A DNA stretch of 64,000 nt from Pseudomonas marginalis (GTDB lineage: Bacteria; Pseudomonadota; Gammaproteobacteria; Pseudomonadales; Pseudomonadaceae): the NCBI RefSeq assembly GCF_008692035.1, contig NZ_VTFG01000002.1, positions 620,001-684,000 on the forward strand, given 5' to 3'. A program made the position numbers and the translations under genes. Position 1 is the stretch's first letter; each line of letters begins with the position of its first letter. The notes below the pieces were generated by a model, which was not told the DNA's origin, made no database searches, and saw only the letters and a list, made by a program, of their open reading frames with translations. Below, one piece after another: positions 52,586-61,612 of the stretch.

Positions 52586-53653
52586 ATGCCCTCAATCCGT
52601 TTACCCGCCCTGCTCGCCGTCGTCTTTGCCGCCGTGCTGAGCGTCCAGGCCCAAGCCGCCCCCAAAAAACACTTCAGCGTGTGCTGGACGATCTACGCCG
52701 GCTGGATGCCGTGGGAGTACGCCGGCAGCCAAGGCATCCTCGACAAGTGGGCGAAGAAGTACGGCATCACCATCGACATGGTGCAGCTCAACGACTACGT
52801 CGAATCCATCAACCAATACACCGCCGGCCAGTTCGACGGCTGCACCATGACCAACATGGACGCCCTGACCATCCCCGCCGCCGGTGGCGTGGACAGCACC
52901 GCGCTGGTGGTCAGCGACTTCTCCAACGGCAACGACGGCGTGGTGATCAAGGGCACCGGCAAGACCGTGGCCGACCTCAAGGGCATGAACGTCAACCTGG
53001 TGGAACTCTCGGTGTCCCACTACCTGCTGGCCCGCGCGCTGGAGTCGGCGGACTTGACGGAAAAAGACCTGAAGGTGGTCAACACCTCCGATGCCGACAT
53101 CGCGGCGGCGTTCAACACCGACCAGGTCCAGGCCGTCACCACCTGGAACCCGATGCTTTCGGAGATCAAGGCCAAGCCTGGGGTGAGCCAGGTGTTCGAC
53201 TCGAGCAAAGTGCCCGGCGAAATCATGGACATGATGGTGGTCAACACCCAGGTCCTCAAAGACAACCCCAAGCTGGGCAAAGCCCTCACCGGCGCCTGGT
53301 TCGAAGTGGTCGCGCTGATGAGCGCCAAGGGCCCCGCCAGCACCGCAGCCCTCGAACATATGGCCAAGGCCTCCGGCACGGACCTTGCGGGCTTCCAGTC
53401 GCAACTGGACACTACCAAGCTGTTCGCCACGCCCCAGGAAGCCCTGGCCTTCGCCATCAGTCCACAGTTGCCCGCCACCATGGGCAAAGTCGCCGAGTTC
53501 TCGTTTAAACACGGCCTGCTGGGTGAAGGCGCCAAGGACGCCAGCGCCGTGGGCATGCGCTTCGCCAACGGTGTGACCAGTGGCGACAAGGCCAACCTCA
53601 AGCTGCAGTTCGACCCCAGCTACGTACAGATGGCCGCCGACGGCAAGCTGTAA
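52586..53653 (+). CDS. ABC transporter periplasmic binding protein, guanidine operon
   Basis: 355 residues with a signal peptide (about 1-24, SVQAQA) and a NitT/TauT (SsuA)-type binding domain: WTIYAGWMPWEYAGSQGIL, GCTMTNMDALT. Such proteins are commonly labelled urea ABC transporter binding proteins, but the guanidine-I riboswitch ahead and the carboxylase behind point to guanidine or a related cation. ATG 52586 follows GGAGAAG. Confidence 0.88.
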   Translation: MPSIRLPALLAVVFAAVLSVQAQAAPKKHFSVCWTIYAGWMPWEYAGSQGILDKWAKKYGITIDMVQLNDYVESINQYTAGQFDGCTMTNMDALTIPAAGGVDSTALVVSDFSNGNDGVVIKGTGKTVADLKGMNVNLVELSVSHYLLARALESADLTEKDLKVVNTSDADIAAAFNTDQVQAVTTWNPMLSEIKAKPGVSQVFDSSKVPGEIMDMMVVNTQVLKDNPKLGKALTGAWFEVVALMSAKGPASTAALEHMAKASGTDLAGFQSQLDTTKLFATPQEALAFAISPQLPATMGKVAEFSFKHGLLGEGAKDASAVGMRFANGVTSGDKANLKLQFDPSYVQMAADGKL

Positions 53654-53665
53654 GAGGACCCGGCC

Positions 53666-54481
53666 ATGCGCCTGATCAACCGTCACCCGGACCGTTCCAG
53701 CCGCCTGTTGCTGGTGCTGCTGCCGTTCACCCTGCTGCTGTTCGCCTACTTCGTGGGCTCGGCCGAGCGCCTGGCGGACAACCCCAACGACAAGCTGCTG
53801 CCCGGTGCCGGGCAAATGCTTGACGCGGTAAAGCGCCTGGCCTTCAACGCCGACACCCGCACCGGCGAATACGTGCTGTGGCAGGACAGCGCCGCCAGCC
53901 TGCGGCGCCTCGCCATCGGCCTGGGCATCAGCGCCCTCGCCGGCCTGTGCCTGGGGATCGCCGCCGGCACGCTGCCGCTGTTTGGCGCGCCGTTGTCACC
54001 GTTGCTGACGGTGCTGTCGATGGTGCCACCGCTGGCGATCCTGCCGATCCTGTTCATCGTGTTCGGGCTGGGGGAATTGTCCAAGGTGATGCTGATCGTC
54101 ATCGGCGTCACCCCGTGCCTGGCCCGAGACCTGGAACAGCGCGCGCGGGAAATTCCGGTCGAGCTGCTGGTGAAGGCGCAGACCCTCGGCGCCTCCACCT
54201 GGACCCTGATGCTGCGTGTGGTATTGCCGCAATTGCTGCCGCGTCTGTTGATCTCGCTGCGGTTGATGCTCGGCTCGGCGTGGTTGTTTTTGATCGCCGC
54301 CGAAGCCATCGCCTCCACCGACGGTTTGGGCTACCGGATCTTCCTGGTACGGCGCTACCTGGCGATGGACGTGATCCTGCCCTATGTGGTGTGGATCACC
54401 CTGCTCGCCTGGCTGATGGACTGGGGCCTCAAGGCCCTGACCCGGCGTGCGTTCCCCTGGTACGAAGGAGCGCGGGCATGA
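53666..54481 (+). CDS. ABC transporter permease, guanidine operon
   Basis: 271 residues with six or so membrane helices. The EAA-type loop (EIPVELLVKAQTLGASTWTLML) contacts the ATPase. TauC/SsuC-like family. It starts 12 bases after the binding-protein gene and overlaps the ATPase gene (ATGA). Confidence 0.92.
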   Translation: MRLINRHPDRSSRLLLVLLPFTLLLFAYFVGSAERLADNPNDKLLPGAGQMLDAVKRLAFNADTRTGEYVLWQDSAASLRRLAIGLGISALAGLCLGIAAGTLPLFGAPLSPLLTVLSMVPPLAILPILFIVFGLGELSKVMLIVIGVTPCLARDLEQRAREIPVELLVKAQTLGASTWTLMLRVVLPQLLPRLLISLRLMLGSAWLFLIAAEAIASTDGLGYRIFLVRRYLAMDVILPYVVWITLLAWLMDWGLKALTRRAFPWYEGARA

Positions 54482-55242
54482 GTTTTATCAGCGTCAATAA
54501 TGTGTGGCAGCGCTATGGCGATCAGGTGGTGCTCGAAGGTCTCAACCTGCAGGTCGCCGAGGGTGAATTCTGCACGCTGGTGGGCACGTCCGGCTGTGGC
54601 AAGTCGACTTTCCTGCGCCTGCTGCTGGGCCAGGAAAGCGCGAGCAAGGGCCAGATCCTGCTGGACGGCCAGGCCCTCGCCGCCGAGCCGGATGCCAGCC
54701 GTGGCGTGGTGTTCCAGCGCTACTCGGTGTTCCCACATCTGACTGTGCTCGACAACGTCGCCCTCGGCCTGGAACTGCCACGTTCTCGCCTGCTGGGCCG
54801 GCTGTTCGGTAAAGCCAAAAAGGACGCCCGGGAACAGGCTGCCGCGCTGTTGCACAAGGTCGGCCTCGGCCACGCCCTGGACAAGTACCCCGCGCAGCTC
54901 TCCGGCGGCATGCAACAACGCCTGGCCATCGCCCAGGCCCTGATCATGAAACCCCGCGTGTTGCTGCTGGACGAGCCCTTCGGCGCCCTCGACCCGGGCA
55001 TTCGCAAGGACATGCACCAGCTGCTGCTGGCGCTGTGGCGCGAAACCCGGCTGACGGTGTTCATGGTCACCCATGACCTGAGCGAAGGCTTCAGCCTCGG
55101 CACGCGCCTGCTGGTGTTCGACAAGGTTCGCGTCGATCCCCACGCCCCCGGCGCCTACGGCGCGCGCATCACCTACGACATCCCTTTGAACAGCGAACGC
55201 CGCAAGGCGCTCGCCGCCGAACTTGGAGCCACGTCCAAATGA
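54478..55242 (+). CDS. ABC transporter ATP-binding protein, guanidine operon
   Basis: 254 residues. Walker A GTSGCGKST, signature LSGGMQQRLAIA, Walker B VLLLDEPFGALD and the switch His in MVTHDLSEG. It energises the permease encoded just before. It overlaps both neighbours by four bases, evidence of one operon. Confidence 0.95.
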   Translation: MSFISVNNVWQRYGDQVVLEGLNLQVAEGEFCTLVGTSGCGKSTFLRLLLGQESASKGQILLDGQALAAEPDASRGVVFQRYSVFPHLTVLDNVALGLELPRSRLLGRLFGKAKKDAREQAAALLHKVGLGHALDKYPAQLSGGMQQRLAIAQALIMKPRVLLLDEPFGALDPGIRKDMHQLLLALWRETRLTVFMVTHDLSEGFSLGTRLLVFDKVRVDPHAPGAYGARITYDIPLNSERRKALAAELGATSK

Positions 55243-55964
55243 CCGATTCCACCCAACTGTTCCCACCCTTTGCCGAAGAAATGCTGCCCGGCGGCGGCCA
55301 CCGTTCGTTCGTGCTCAAGCGCGGCCAACTGCTGCGCCTGACCGACCTGCGCGGCGGCGCCAACGTCAGCCTGACCCTGCTCAACGCCAACGAAAAAACC
55401 GAGCGCCTGAACCTGCCCGACAGTCTCAAATGCCAACACACCGCCAAGCTCACCACCGGCCATTGCCTGTACTCGGACATGGGCCGCGTGCTGGCCGCGA
55501 TCACCGCCGACACCTGCGGCTGGAGCGACAGCATCGGCGGCGTACTGTGCGCCGCCGAAGTCGCCGAGAAATACGGCCAGGGCCGCTACCAGGAACTGCG
55601 CAATGGCTTCTTCCGCAACGGCACCGACAACCTGTTGGTGGAGTTGGGCAAGTGGGGCCTGGGCCTGTCCGACCTGCTGATGACCCTCAACCTGTTCAGC
55701 AAAGTCACGGTGGACAGCGACGGAGGCCTGCACTTTGTACCGGGCCATTCCAAGGCCGGCGATTACATCGAGCTCTACGCGCCGATGGACACCCTGGTAG
55801 TGCTCACCGCGCTGCAACACCCCATGGACCCGAACCCGCAATACGCCCCGCAACCGCTGAAACTGAGCTGGATGAACGCCGACAAAAGCGTCGCCGAACA
55901 CTGCCGCACCTCGCGCCCGGAAAACGAGCGCGGCTTTATCAACACCGACCGCCTGTTCGCCTGA
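55239..55964 (+). CDS. Carboxyguanidine deiminase-type subunit (urea carboxylase-associated protein 2)
   Basis: 241 residues of the family once called urea-carboxylase-associated proteins. Work on guanidine use in Pseudomonas (cgdA/cgdB) showed that the pair of such proteins deiminates carboxyguanidine to allophanate. Conserved segments are LRLTDLRGGANVSL and CQHTAKLTTGHCLYSDMGRVL, with Cys and His that may bind metal. It overlaps the ATPase gene (ATGA) and is followed after 9 bases by its partner. Confidence 0.87.
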   Translation: MTDSTQLFPPFAEEMLPGGGHRSFVLKRGQLLRLTDLRGGANVSLTLLNANEKTERLNLPDSLKCQHTAKLTTGHCLYSDMGRVLAAITADTCGWSDSIGGVLCAAEVAEKYGQGRYQELRNGFFRNGTDNLLVELGKWGLGLSDLLMTLNLFSKVTVDSDGGLHFVPGHSKAGDYIELYAPMDTLVVLTALQHPMDPNPQYAPQPLKLSWMNADKSVAEHCRTSRPENERGFINTDRLFA

Positions 55965-55973
55965 GGAGCTGCC

Positions 55974-56603
55974 ATGTCTATCGCACTGAAACAACCGGAC
56001 GCGGCCGTTTACCGCGCAACCATCCCCGCCGGCGAACCGTGGCTGATGGAGGTCAAGGCCGGGCAGACCCTGCGCATCCTCGACCTGGAGGGCAACCAGG
56101 CCGTCGACACGTTGTTCTACAGCGTGAAAAACCCCCGTGAACGCTACGACGTGCAACGCACGTTGCGCCGGCAGAACAGCGTGTACCTGGGCACCGACAG
56201 CGTGCTGTATTCCAACCTCGGCCAGCCGATGCTGACCATCGTCGATGACACCTGCGGACGCCACGACACCCTCGGCGGCGCCTGCGCCCAAGAGAGCAAC
56301 ACCGTGCGCTACGCCCTGGAAAAACGCTACATGCACAGCTGCCGCGACAACTACCTGCGCGCCTGTGCCCACGACGGCCGCCTGGGCAAAGGCGACATCG
56401 GGCCGAACATCAATTTCTTCATGAATGTGCCGGTGACGGTCGACGGCGGGCTGACCTTCGAAGACGGCATTTCCGCCCCCGGCAAGTACGTCGACCTGCG
56501 GGCGGAGATGGATGTGATCGTGCTGATCTCCAACTGCCCGCAGTTGAACAACCCATGCAACGCCTACAACCCCACCCCTGCGGAGCTGCTGGTATGGAAC
56601 TGA
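55974..56603 (+). CDS. Carboxyguanidine deiminase-type subunit (urea carboxylase-associated protein 1)
   Basis: 209 residues, related to the preceding gene (LRILDLEGNQAVDTLFY; DDTCGRHDTLGGACAQESNTVRY). With it, the product should form the heteromeric deiminase of the guanidine pathway. Which subunit is CgdA and which CgdB is not decided here. It is followed by a small basic ORF and the guanidine-II switch before the carboxylase. Confidence 0.87.
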   Translation: MSIALKQPDAAVYRATIPAGEPWLMEVKAGQTLRILDLEGNQAVDTLFYSVKNPRERYDVQRTLRRQNSVYLGTDSVLYSNLGQPMLTIVDDTCGRHDTLGGACAQESNTVRYALEKRYMHSCRDNYLRACAHDGRLGKGDIGPNINFFMNVPVTVDGGLTFEDGISAPGKYVDLRAEMDVIVLISNCPQLNNPCNAYNPTPAELLVWN

Positions 56604-56677
56604 AACTCAAGCGCCTGCGCCGTTGGCTGTTTGCCCTGTGCCAATCCCGAGCCGGGCAGTGCATCCGCAAACAATAG
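56594..56677 (+). CDS. Possible 27-residue basic peptide overlapping the deiminase gene
   Basis: ATG 56594 overlaps the end of the deiminase subunit gene by 10 bases and is preceded by GGAG at 8 bases. The peptide begins MELKLKRLRRWLFALC and is strongly basic. It ends 33 bases before the guanidine-II switch. It may be a leader whose translation affects the switch, or a chance frame. Confidence 0.25.
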   Translation: MELKLKRLRRWLFALCQSRAGQCIRKQ

Positions 56678-56709
56678 CGCGCCAATCTGGGATCCACACT
56701 GACTGCACC

Positions 56710-56759
56710 CACTGCGGACGACCGCAGTGCTCCCCCACTTTGCGGGACGGCCCGCAGGG
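56710..56759 (+). promoter_or_regulatory. Guanidine-II (mini-ykkC) riboswitch before the carboxylase
   Basis: Two hairpins with ACGR loops, the hallmark of the class. P1 is CACTGCGG-ACGA-CCGCAGTG (56710-56729, perfect 8 bp). P2 is CTTTGCGGG-ACGG-CCCGCAGGG (56738-56759, with two wobble pairs). They are separated by the 8-base C-rich linker ctccccca. The carboxylase Shine-Dalgarno AGGG (56756-56759) lies in the 3' side of P2, 7 bases before ATG 56767. The C-rich linker could pair with it when no ligand is bound, which would make this a translational switch. Confidence 0.9.
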
Positions 56760-56766
56760 TTTTGCC

Positions 56767-59700
56767 ATGTTCGAAAAACTGTTGATCGCCAACCGTGGCG
56801 CCATCGCCTGCCGCATCCTGCGTACCTTGCGCGAGCTGCAGGTCAAGGGCATCGCCGTGTACGCCGAGGCCGATGCGGCGAGCCTGCATATCCAGCAAGC
56901 CGACGAGGCCTACAGCCTCGGTGAAGGCGCAGCGGCCAGTACGTACCTGGCGGTGGACAAAATCCTCGCCACCGCCAAGGCCTGTGGGGCCAAGGCGATC
57001 CATCCCGGCTACGGCTTCCTGTCGGAGAACGCCGCGTTTGCCGAAGCCTGTGAAAACGCCGGCATCGCCTTTGTCGGGCCGACGCCGCAACAGCTGCGGG
57101 TATTTGGCCTCAAGCACACCGCCCGCGCCCTGGCCAAGCAACACAAGATCCCGCTGCTGGAAGGCACCGAACTGCTCGACAGCCTCGCCTCTGCGTTGCT
57201 GGCCGCCGACGCCGTGGGCTACCCGGTGATGCTCAAAAGCACCGCCGGCGGTGGCGGTATCGGCATGCGCGTATGCCGCAGCAGCGTGGAGTTGAGCGAG
57301 TCCTTCGAGGCGGTCAAACGCCTGGGGCAGAACAATTTCAGCGATGCCGGCGTGTTTATCGAGAAGTACATCGAGCACGCGCGCCACCTGGAAGTGCAGG
57401 TGTTCGGCGACGGCGCCGGTGAAGTGATCGCCCTCGGCGTGCGCGACTGCTCGGTGCAACGGCGCAACCAGAAAGTCCTCGAAGAAACCCCGGCGCCGAA
57501 CCTGCCCGAAGGCATGGCCGAGGCCCTGTGCGCCGCCGCCATCACCCTGGCCAAGGCCGTGAACTACCGCAGCGCCGGCACCGTGGAATTTATCTATGAC
57601 AGTGCTGACGGGCGCTTCTACTTCCTCGAAGTGAACACGCGCTTGCAGGTGGAACACGGCGTCACCGAACAGGTATGGGGCGTGGACCTGGTGCGCTGGA
57701 TGGTGCAACTGGCGGCCGGGGAAATGCCGCCGCTGAACACACTCGAGTTAACCCCCCGGGGCCACGCGATCCAGGCGCGCCTGTATGCCGAAGACCCGGG
57801 CCGCGATTTCCAGCCCAGCCCTGGCTTGCTGACCTGTGTGGATTTCCCGCTGGCCGAGGGCCTGCGCATCGACACTTGGGTGGAAGCCGGCTGCGAGATC
57901 CCGCCGTACTTCGACCCGATGATCGCCAAGCTCATCACCTGGGCGCCCACCCGCGAACAGGCGCGCCTGGATCTGCACCGGGCGTTGAGTGACAGTCGGT
58001 TGTACGGCGTGGAAACCAACCGCGATTACCTGTGCCAAATCCTGCTGGCTCCGCCCTTTGCCAATGGCCGGCCGTGGACGCGGTGCCTGGAAGGCCTGGT
58101 CTACGTGGCCGCCACGTTTGAAGTGATCAGCGCAGGCACGCAAACCAGTGTGCAGGACTATCCCGGCCGCCTCGGCTACTGGGCCGTGGGCGTGCCGCCG
58201 TCGGGGCCGATGGACAGCCGCGCGCTGCGCCTGGGCAATCGCCTGCTGGGCAACGAGGAGGGAGCAGCGGCGCTGGAAATCACCCTGAGCGGGCCGCTGC
58301 TGCGCTTCAATTGCGCGGCGGTTGTCGCCGTGACCGGCGCTGAAATCCCGCTGCGGTTGAATGATCAAGCCGTGCCAATGAACACCGCGTTGTTGATTGA
58401 GGCCGGGTCGGTCCTGAGCCTGGGCACCCTCGCCGGCGCCGGGGCGCGCAGTTACCTGTGCCTGCGTGGCGGGCTGCAAGTGCCGGACTATCTGGGCAGC
58501 AAAAGCACCTTCACCCTCGGCCAGTTTGGCGGGCATGGCGGGCGCGCCTTGCGGGCGGGCGATGTGTTGCATCTGTTGCCGTTGGAAGACCGGAACGCCG
58601 GGCAACAATCAGTCGCTGAACCGCTGCCGGAGGTCCGCACACTGCGGGTGATTTACGGCCCCCACGGCGCACCGGAATACTTCCTGCCGGCGTACATCGA
58701 CACGTTCTTCGCCACGCAGTGGGAAGTGCATTTCAACTCCAGCCGCACCGGTGTTCGGCTGATCGGGCCCAAGCCATTGTGGGCGCGTACCGATGGCGGT
58801 GAAGCGGGGCTGCATCCATCGAACATCCATGACAACCCCTATGCCATCGGCGCGGTGGATTTCACCGGTGACATGCCGGTGATCCTGGGACCGGACGGGC
58901 CGAGCCTGGGCGGTTTCGTGTGCCCGGTGACGGTGATCGAGGCGGACCTTTGGCAACTCGGCCAGCTCAAGGCCGGTGACAAGGTTCGCTTTGAACCGGT
59001 GGACCTCAAGACCGCCCGCGACCTTGCCCTGAACTGGGATCAAAAGAATGCCGAAACCCTGTGGGAGCAGAGCTTGCTCGCGATGGGACCAACTCGGTCA
59101 GCCGCCCGCATCGAGCAATTGGCATCCCCCATCATCCTGGACATCGGCCACGCCGACACCCGCCTGGTCGCGCGCCTCGCCGGCGACACCCACCTGCTGC
59201 TGGAAATCGGCGCGCCGGAGCTGGACCTGGTGCTGCGCTTTCGCGCCCATGCCCTGATGCAGGCCCTGGAAACCCGAGCGCTGAAGGGCGTGATCGACCT
59301 GACGCCCGGGATCCGCTCGTTGCAGATCCACTACCAGCCGGAACAACTGCCCCTCGCCGACCTGATCGCACTGATCAGCCACGAGTGGACCGCCGTGTGC
59401 ACCCGGCAAAACCTGCAAGTGCCCTCGCGCATCGTGCACCTGCCGCTGTCCTGGGACGACCCGGCGTGCCAACTGGCCATCGAAAAATACATGACCACCG
59501 TGCGCAAGGACGCCCCTTGGTGCCCGAGCAACCTGGAATTCATCCGTCGCATCAACGACCTGGCCAACCTCGATGAAGTGCGCCACACCGTGTTCGACGC
59601 CAGCTACCTGGTGATGGGCCTGGGCGACGTCTACCTCGGCGCGCCGGTGGCTACGCCGCTGGACCCGCGTCATCGCCTGGTGACCACCAAATACAACCCG

Positions 59701-60372
59701 GCCCGCACCTGGACCGCCGAAAATTCGGTGGGCATCGGCGGCGCGTATTTGTGCGTGTACGGCATGGAAGGGCCCGGCGGTTATCAGTTTGTCGGGCGCA
59801 CCTTGCAGATGTGGAACCGCTATCGCGAAGTGGCGGCGTTTGACGGCAAGCCGTGGCTGCTGCGCTTCTTCGATCAGATTCGGTTCTATCCCGTGAGCGC
59901 GGATGAGCTGGTACGGATTCGTCGGGATTTCCCCCTGGGACGCTTCGAGCTGGATATCGAGGAGAGCACCCTGAACCTGGCGGATTACCAGGCATTTCTT
60001 GCGCGGGAAGCCTCGGGGATCAGTGCTTTTCGTGAACAACAGCAACAGGCGTTCAATGCCGAGCGTGAGCGCTGGATCGTCAGCGGCCAGGCGCATTTCG
60101 ACAGCGAAGAGCTCGCGGCGCCAGCGGCGCAAGACACGCTGCTCAAGGCCAATGAATACAGCATCGACAGCCCTATCGCCGGCAACCTCTGGCAGGTGCC
60201 GGTGGCCGTGGGTGCGCGGGTTGCCGCCGGGGATGTGCTAGTGATTCTGGAGTCGATGAAAATGGAGATCCCGGTGCTGGCGCCCTTTGCCGGGGTGGTG
60301 CGGGAAATCCCGGTGCAGCCGGGCAGCGGCATTGGCGCCGGCCAACGGGTCGTGGTGCTGGAACGGGACTGA
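56767..60372 (+). CDS. Biotin-dependent guanidine carboxylase (urea carboxylase family)
   Basis: 1201 residues. Biotin carboxylase (about 1-450; KSTAGGGGIGMRV glycine loop; FLEVNTRLQVEHGVTE), AHS2/KipA-like carboxyltransferase half (about 465-760; QDYPGRLGYWAVGVPPSGPMD), AHS1/KipI-like half (about 800-1040; TTKYNPARTWTAENSVGIGG), and a C-terminal biotinyl domain with Lys1165 in ESMKMEIP. It carboxylates guanidine with ATP and bicarbonate. Assignment to guanidine rather than urea rests on both riboswitches and the deiminase genes. ATG 56767 is set by the switch-embedded ribosome site. The linker at residues 765-774 is REP-derived. No allophanate hydrolase follows. Confidence 0.9.
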   Translation: MFEKLLIANRGAIACRILRTLRELQVKGIAVYAEADAASLHIQQADEAYSLGEGAAASTYLAVDKILATAKACGAKAIHPGYGFLSENAAFAEACENAGIAFVGPTPQQLRVFGLKHTARALAKQHKIPLLEGTELLDSLASALLAADAVGYPVMLKSTAGGGGIGMRVCRSSVELSESFEAVKRLGQNNFSDAGVFIEKYIEHARHLEVQVFGDGAGEVIALGVRDCSVQRRNQKVLEETPAPNLPEGMAEALCAAAITLAKAVNYRSAGTVEFIYDSADGRFYFLEVNTRLQVEHGVTEQVWGVDLVRWMVQLAAGEMPPLNTLELTPRGHAIQARLYAEDPGRDFQPSPGLLTCVDFPLAEGLRIDTWVEAGCEIPPYFDPMIAKLITWAPTREQARLDLHRALSDSRLYGVETNRDYLCQILLAPPFANGRPWTRCLEGLVYVAATFEVISAGTQTSVQDYPGRLGYWAVGVPPSGPMDSRALRLGNRLLGNEEGAAALEITLSGPLLRFNCAAVVAVTGAEIPLRLNDQAVPMNTALLIEAGSVLSLGTLAGAGARSYLCLRGGLQVPDYLGSKSTFTLGQFGGHGGRALRAGDVLHLLPLEDRNAGQQSVAEPLPEVRTLRVIYGPHGAPEYFLPAYIDTFFATQWEVHFNSSRTGVRLIGPKPLWARTDGGEAGLHPSNIHDNPYAIGAVDFTGDMPVILGPDGPSLGGFVCPVTVIEADLWQLGQLKAGDKVRFEPVDLKTARDLALNWDQKNAETLWEQSLLAMGPTRSAARIEQLASPIILDIGHADTRLVARLAGDTHLLLEIGAPELDLVLRFRAHALMQALETRALKGVIDLTPGIRSLQIHYQPEQLPLADLIALISHEWTAVCTRQNLQVPSRIVHLPLSWDDPACQLAIEKYMTTVRKDAPWCPSNLEFIRRINDLANLDEVRHTVFDASYLVMGLGDVYLGAPVATPLDPRHRLVTTKYNPARTWTAENSVGIGGAYLCVYGMEGPGGYQFVGRTLQMWNRYREVAAFDGKPWLLRFFDQIRFYPVSADELVRIRRDFPLGRFELDIEESTLNLADYQAFLAREASGISAFREQQQQAFNAERERWIVSGQAHFDSEELAAPAAQDTLLKANEYSIDSPIAGNLWQVPVAVGARVAAGDVLVILESMKMEIPVLAPFAGVVREIPVQPGSGIGAGQRVVVLERD
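59059..59087 (+). repeat. REP-like sequence inside the carboxylase linker
   Basis: ctgtgggagcagagcttgct continuing cgcgatggg matches the ordinary P. fluorescens intergenic REP word (tgtgggagcgggcttgctcg) but lies within an open reading frame. It encodes about ten residues (LWEQSLLAMG) between the AHS2 and AHS1 domains. Confidence 0.6.
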
Positions 60373-60419
60373 CCGGCGCTGTATCGTGCAGGGACTTCCG
60401 AGGCCCTGCCCCACCGACC

Positions 60420-60626
60420 ATGACCACGCCAACCCTTTGCCCCGCCTGCGGGGCCCGCAACGATTGCACCCTGGCCGACCCACGCACCGCCGACCAGCCG
60501 TGCTGGTGCTACAGCGTCACCATCGACCCGGCGGTGCTTGAAGCGCTGCCCGATGCATTGCGCAACACAGCCTGCCTGTGCCCGCGCTGTGCTCAGGTGG
60601 ATGAGCAGCTTCGCAATGCGCGTTGA
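60420..60626 (+). CDS. Small cysteine-rich CWC protein
   Basis: 68 residues with the CPACGARNDC N-terminal motif, a central PCWCYSVTID (the CWC signature) and CLCPRCA at the end. The three cysteine pairs probably bind zinc. Function unknown; such genes are commonly coupled to pseudouridine synthase genes. Its stop overlaps the rsuA start. Confidence 0.82.
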   Translation: MTTPTLCPACGARNDCTLADPRTADQPCWCYSVTIDPAVLEALPDALRNTACLCPRCAQVDEQLRNAR

Positions 60627-61308
60627 CCGTTTCCTCAGCAACCTGCCGCGTTTCAATCGCCAGCAAGTGCGCGTGTTGCTGGTGGAGCGGCGGGTGAAGG
60701 TGGATGGCGTGGCAGTCAGCGACCCTCATCATGAAGTGCGCGAATTCAGCCGCGTGTGCGTGGACGATGACGTACTGCAGGTGGGCAAAGCGGCGCGCTA
60801 TTTCATGCTGCACAAACCCCAGGGCTGCGTCAGCGCGACCTCAGACCCGCAACACCCGACCGTCCTGGACCTGCTGGATGAGCCGGACAAAGACGAGCTG
60901 CATATCGCCGGCCGCCTGGATTTCAACACCACCGGCCTGATGCTGATCACCAACGACGGCCAGTGGTCGCGGCGCCTGACGCAACCGCAGACCAAGTTGC
61001 CCAAGGTCTATCGGGTAGAGACGGAGCAGGACATCGGCCCCGAATACGCGGCAACCTTTGCAGCGGGCCTTTATTTCGCCTTTGAAGACCTGACCACGCA
61101 ACCGGCCGAGCTGGAGCTGCTGGGGCCACGCCTGGCCCGGCTGAGCATCATCGAAGGCCGCTATCACCAGGTGAAGCGCATGTTCGGGCACTTCAACAAC
61201 AAAGTGATCGGCCTGCACCGTGAGCGAATGGGCCCATTGGGCTTGGATGCGGCCCTGGCGCCCGGCAAGTACCGGGCGCTGTCCGAGGAAGAAATCCGAC
61301 AGGTCTGA
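60616..61308 (+). CDS. rsuA: 16S rRNA pseudouridine-516 synthase RsuA
   Basis: 230 residues: S4 RNA-binding domain (about 1-60; MRVDRFLSNLPRFNRQQVR) and the catalytic domain with GRLDFNTTGLMLITND (catalytic Asp) and EGRYHQVKRMF. Length and ending fit RsuA rather than RluB/E/F. ATG 60616 is chosen because the protein then starts at the S4 domain; ATG 60601 in frame is an alternative. It overlaps the CWC gene. Confidence 0.88.
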   Translation: MRVDRFLSNLPRFNRQQVRVLLVERRVKVDGVAVSDPHHEVREFSRVCVDDDVLQVGKAARYFMLHKPQGCVSATSDPQHPTVLDLLDEPDKDELHIAGRLDFNTTGLMLITNDGQWSRRLTQPQTKLPKVYRVETEQDIGPEYAATFAAGLYFAFEDLTTQPAELELLGPRLARLSIIEGRYHQVKRMFGHFNNKVIGLHRERMGPLGLDAALAPGKYRALSEEEIRQV

Positions 61309-61612
61309 CGACCGTTCGGCCGGTGATGGCAAAAACCCATTTGCGCGACTTGCGGCATCCCCGGTCTACTGCTTGAATCAAACCGTCAGCCAAATTATGA
61401 CTGGCGAGTCGCCTATAACCTCCAAGAAACACCTTGCCCCGCCCGCGCTTGATCTACGGGCCTCCCAGGCAAACAGCCCGCCCTAACAACAGCCGTCGGC
61501 CAGCCGTCATCGGACCGACATGGGCTCTCATCTTCCAGGCGTATGCCTACCTGTCATAAAGCTCGTGCAGAGTGATCTGCGCGCCCTACCCGCTTGCCAG
61601 GAGTCTTACGAC
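61309..61612. other. Intergenic region before phaG
   Basis: No supported gene; an open frame at 61220-61486 is a continuation read in another frame. Direct inspection shows no clear promoter. GCCAGGAG at 61596-61603 is the ribosome site for phaG. Confidence 0.4.

Noticed and set aside
56767..60372. Annotation as plain urea carboxylase
   Set aside because: Family match alone would allow it, but two guanidine riboswitches and the two deiminase-type genes in the same operon favour guanidine as substrate.
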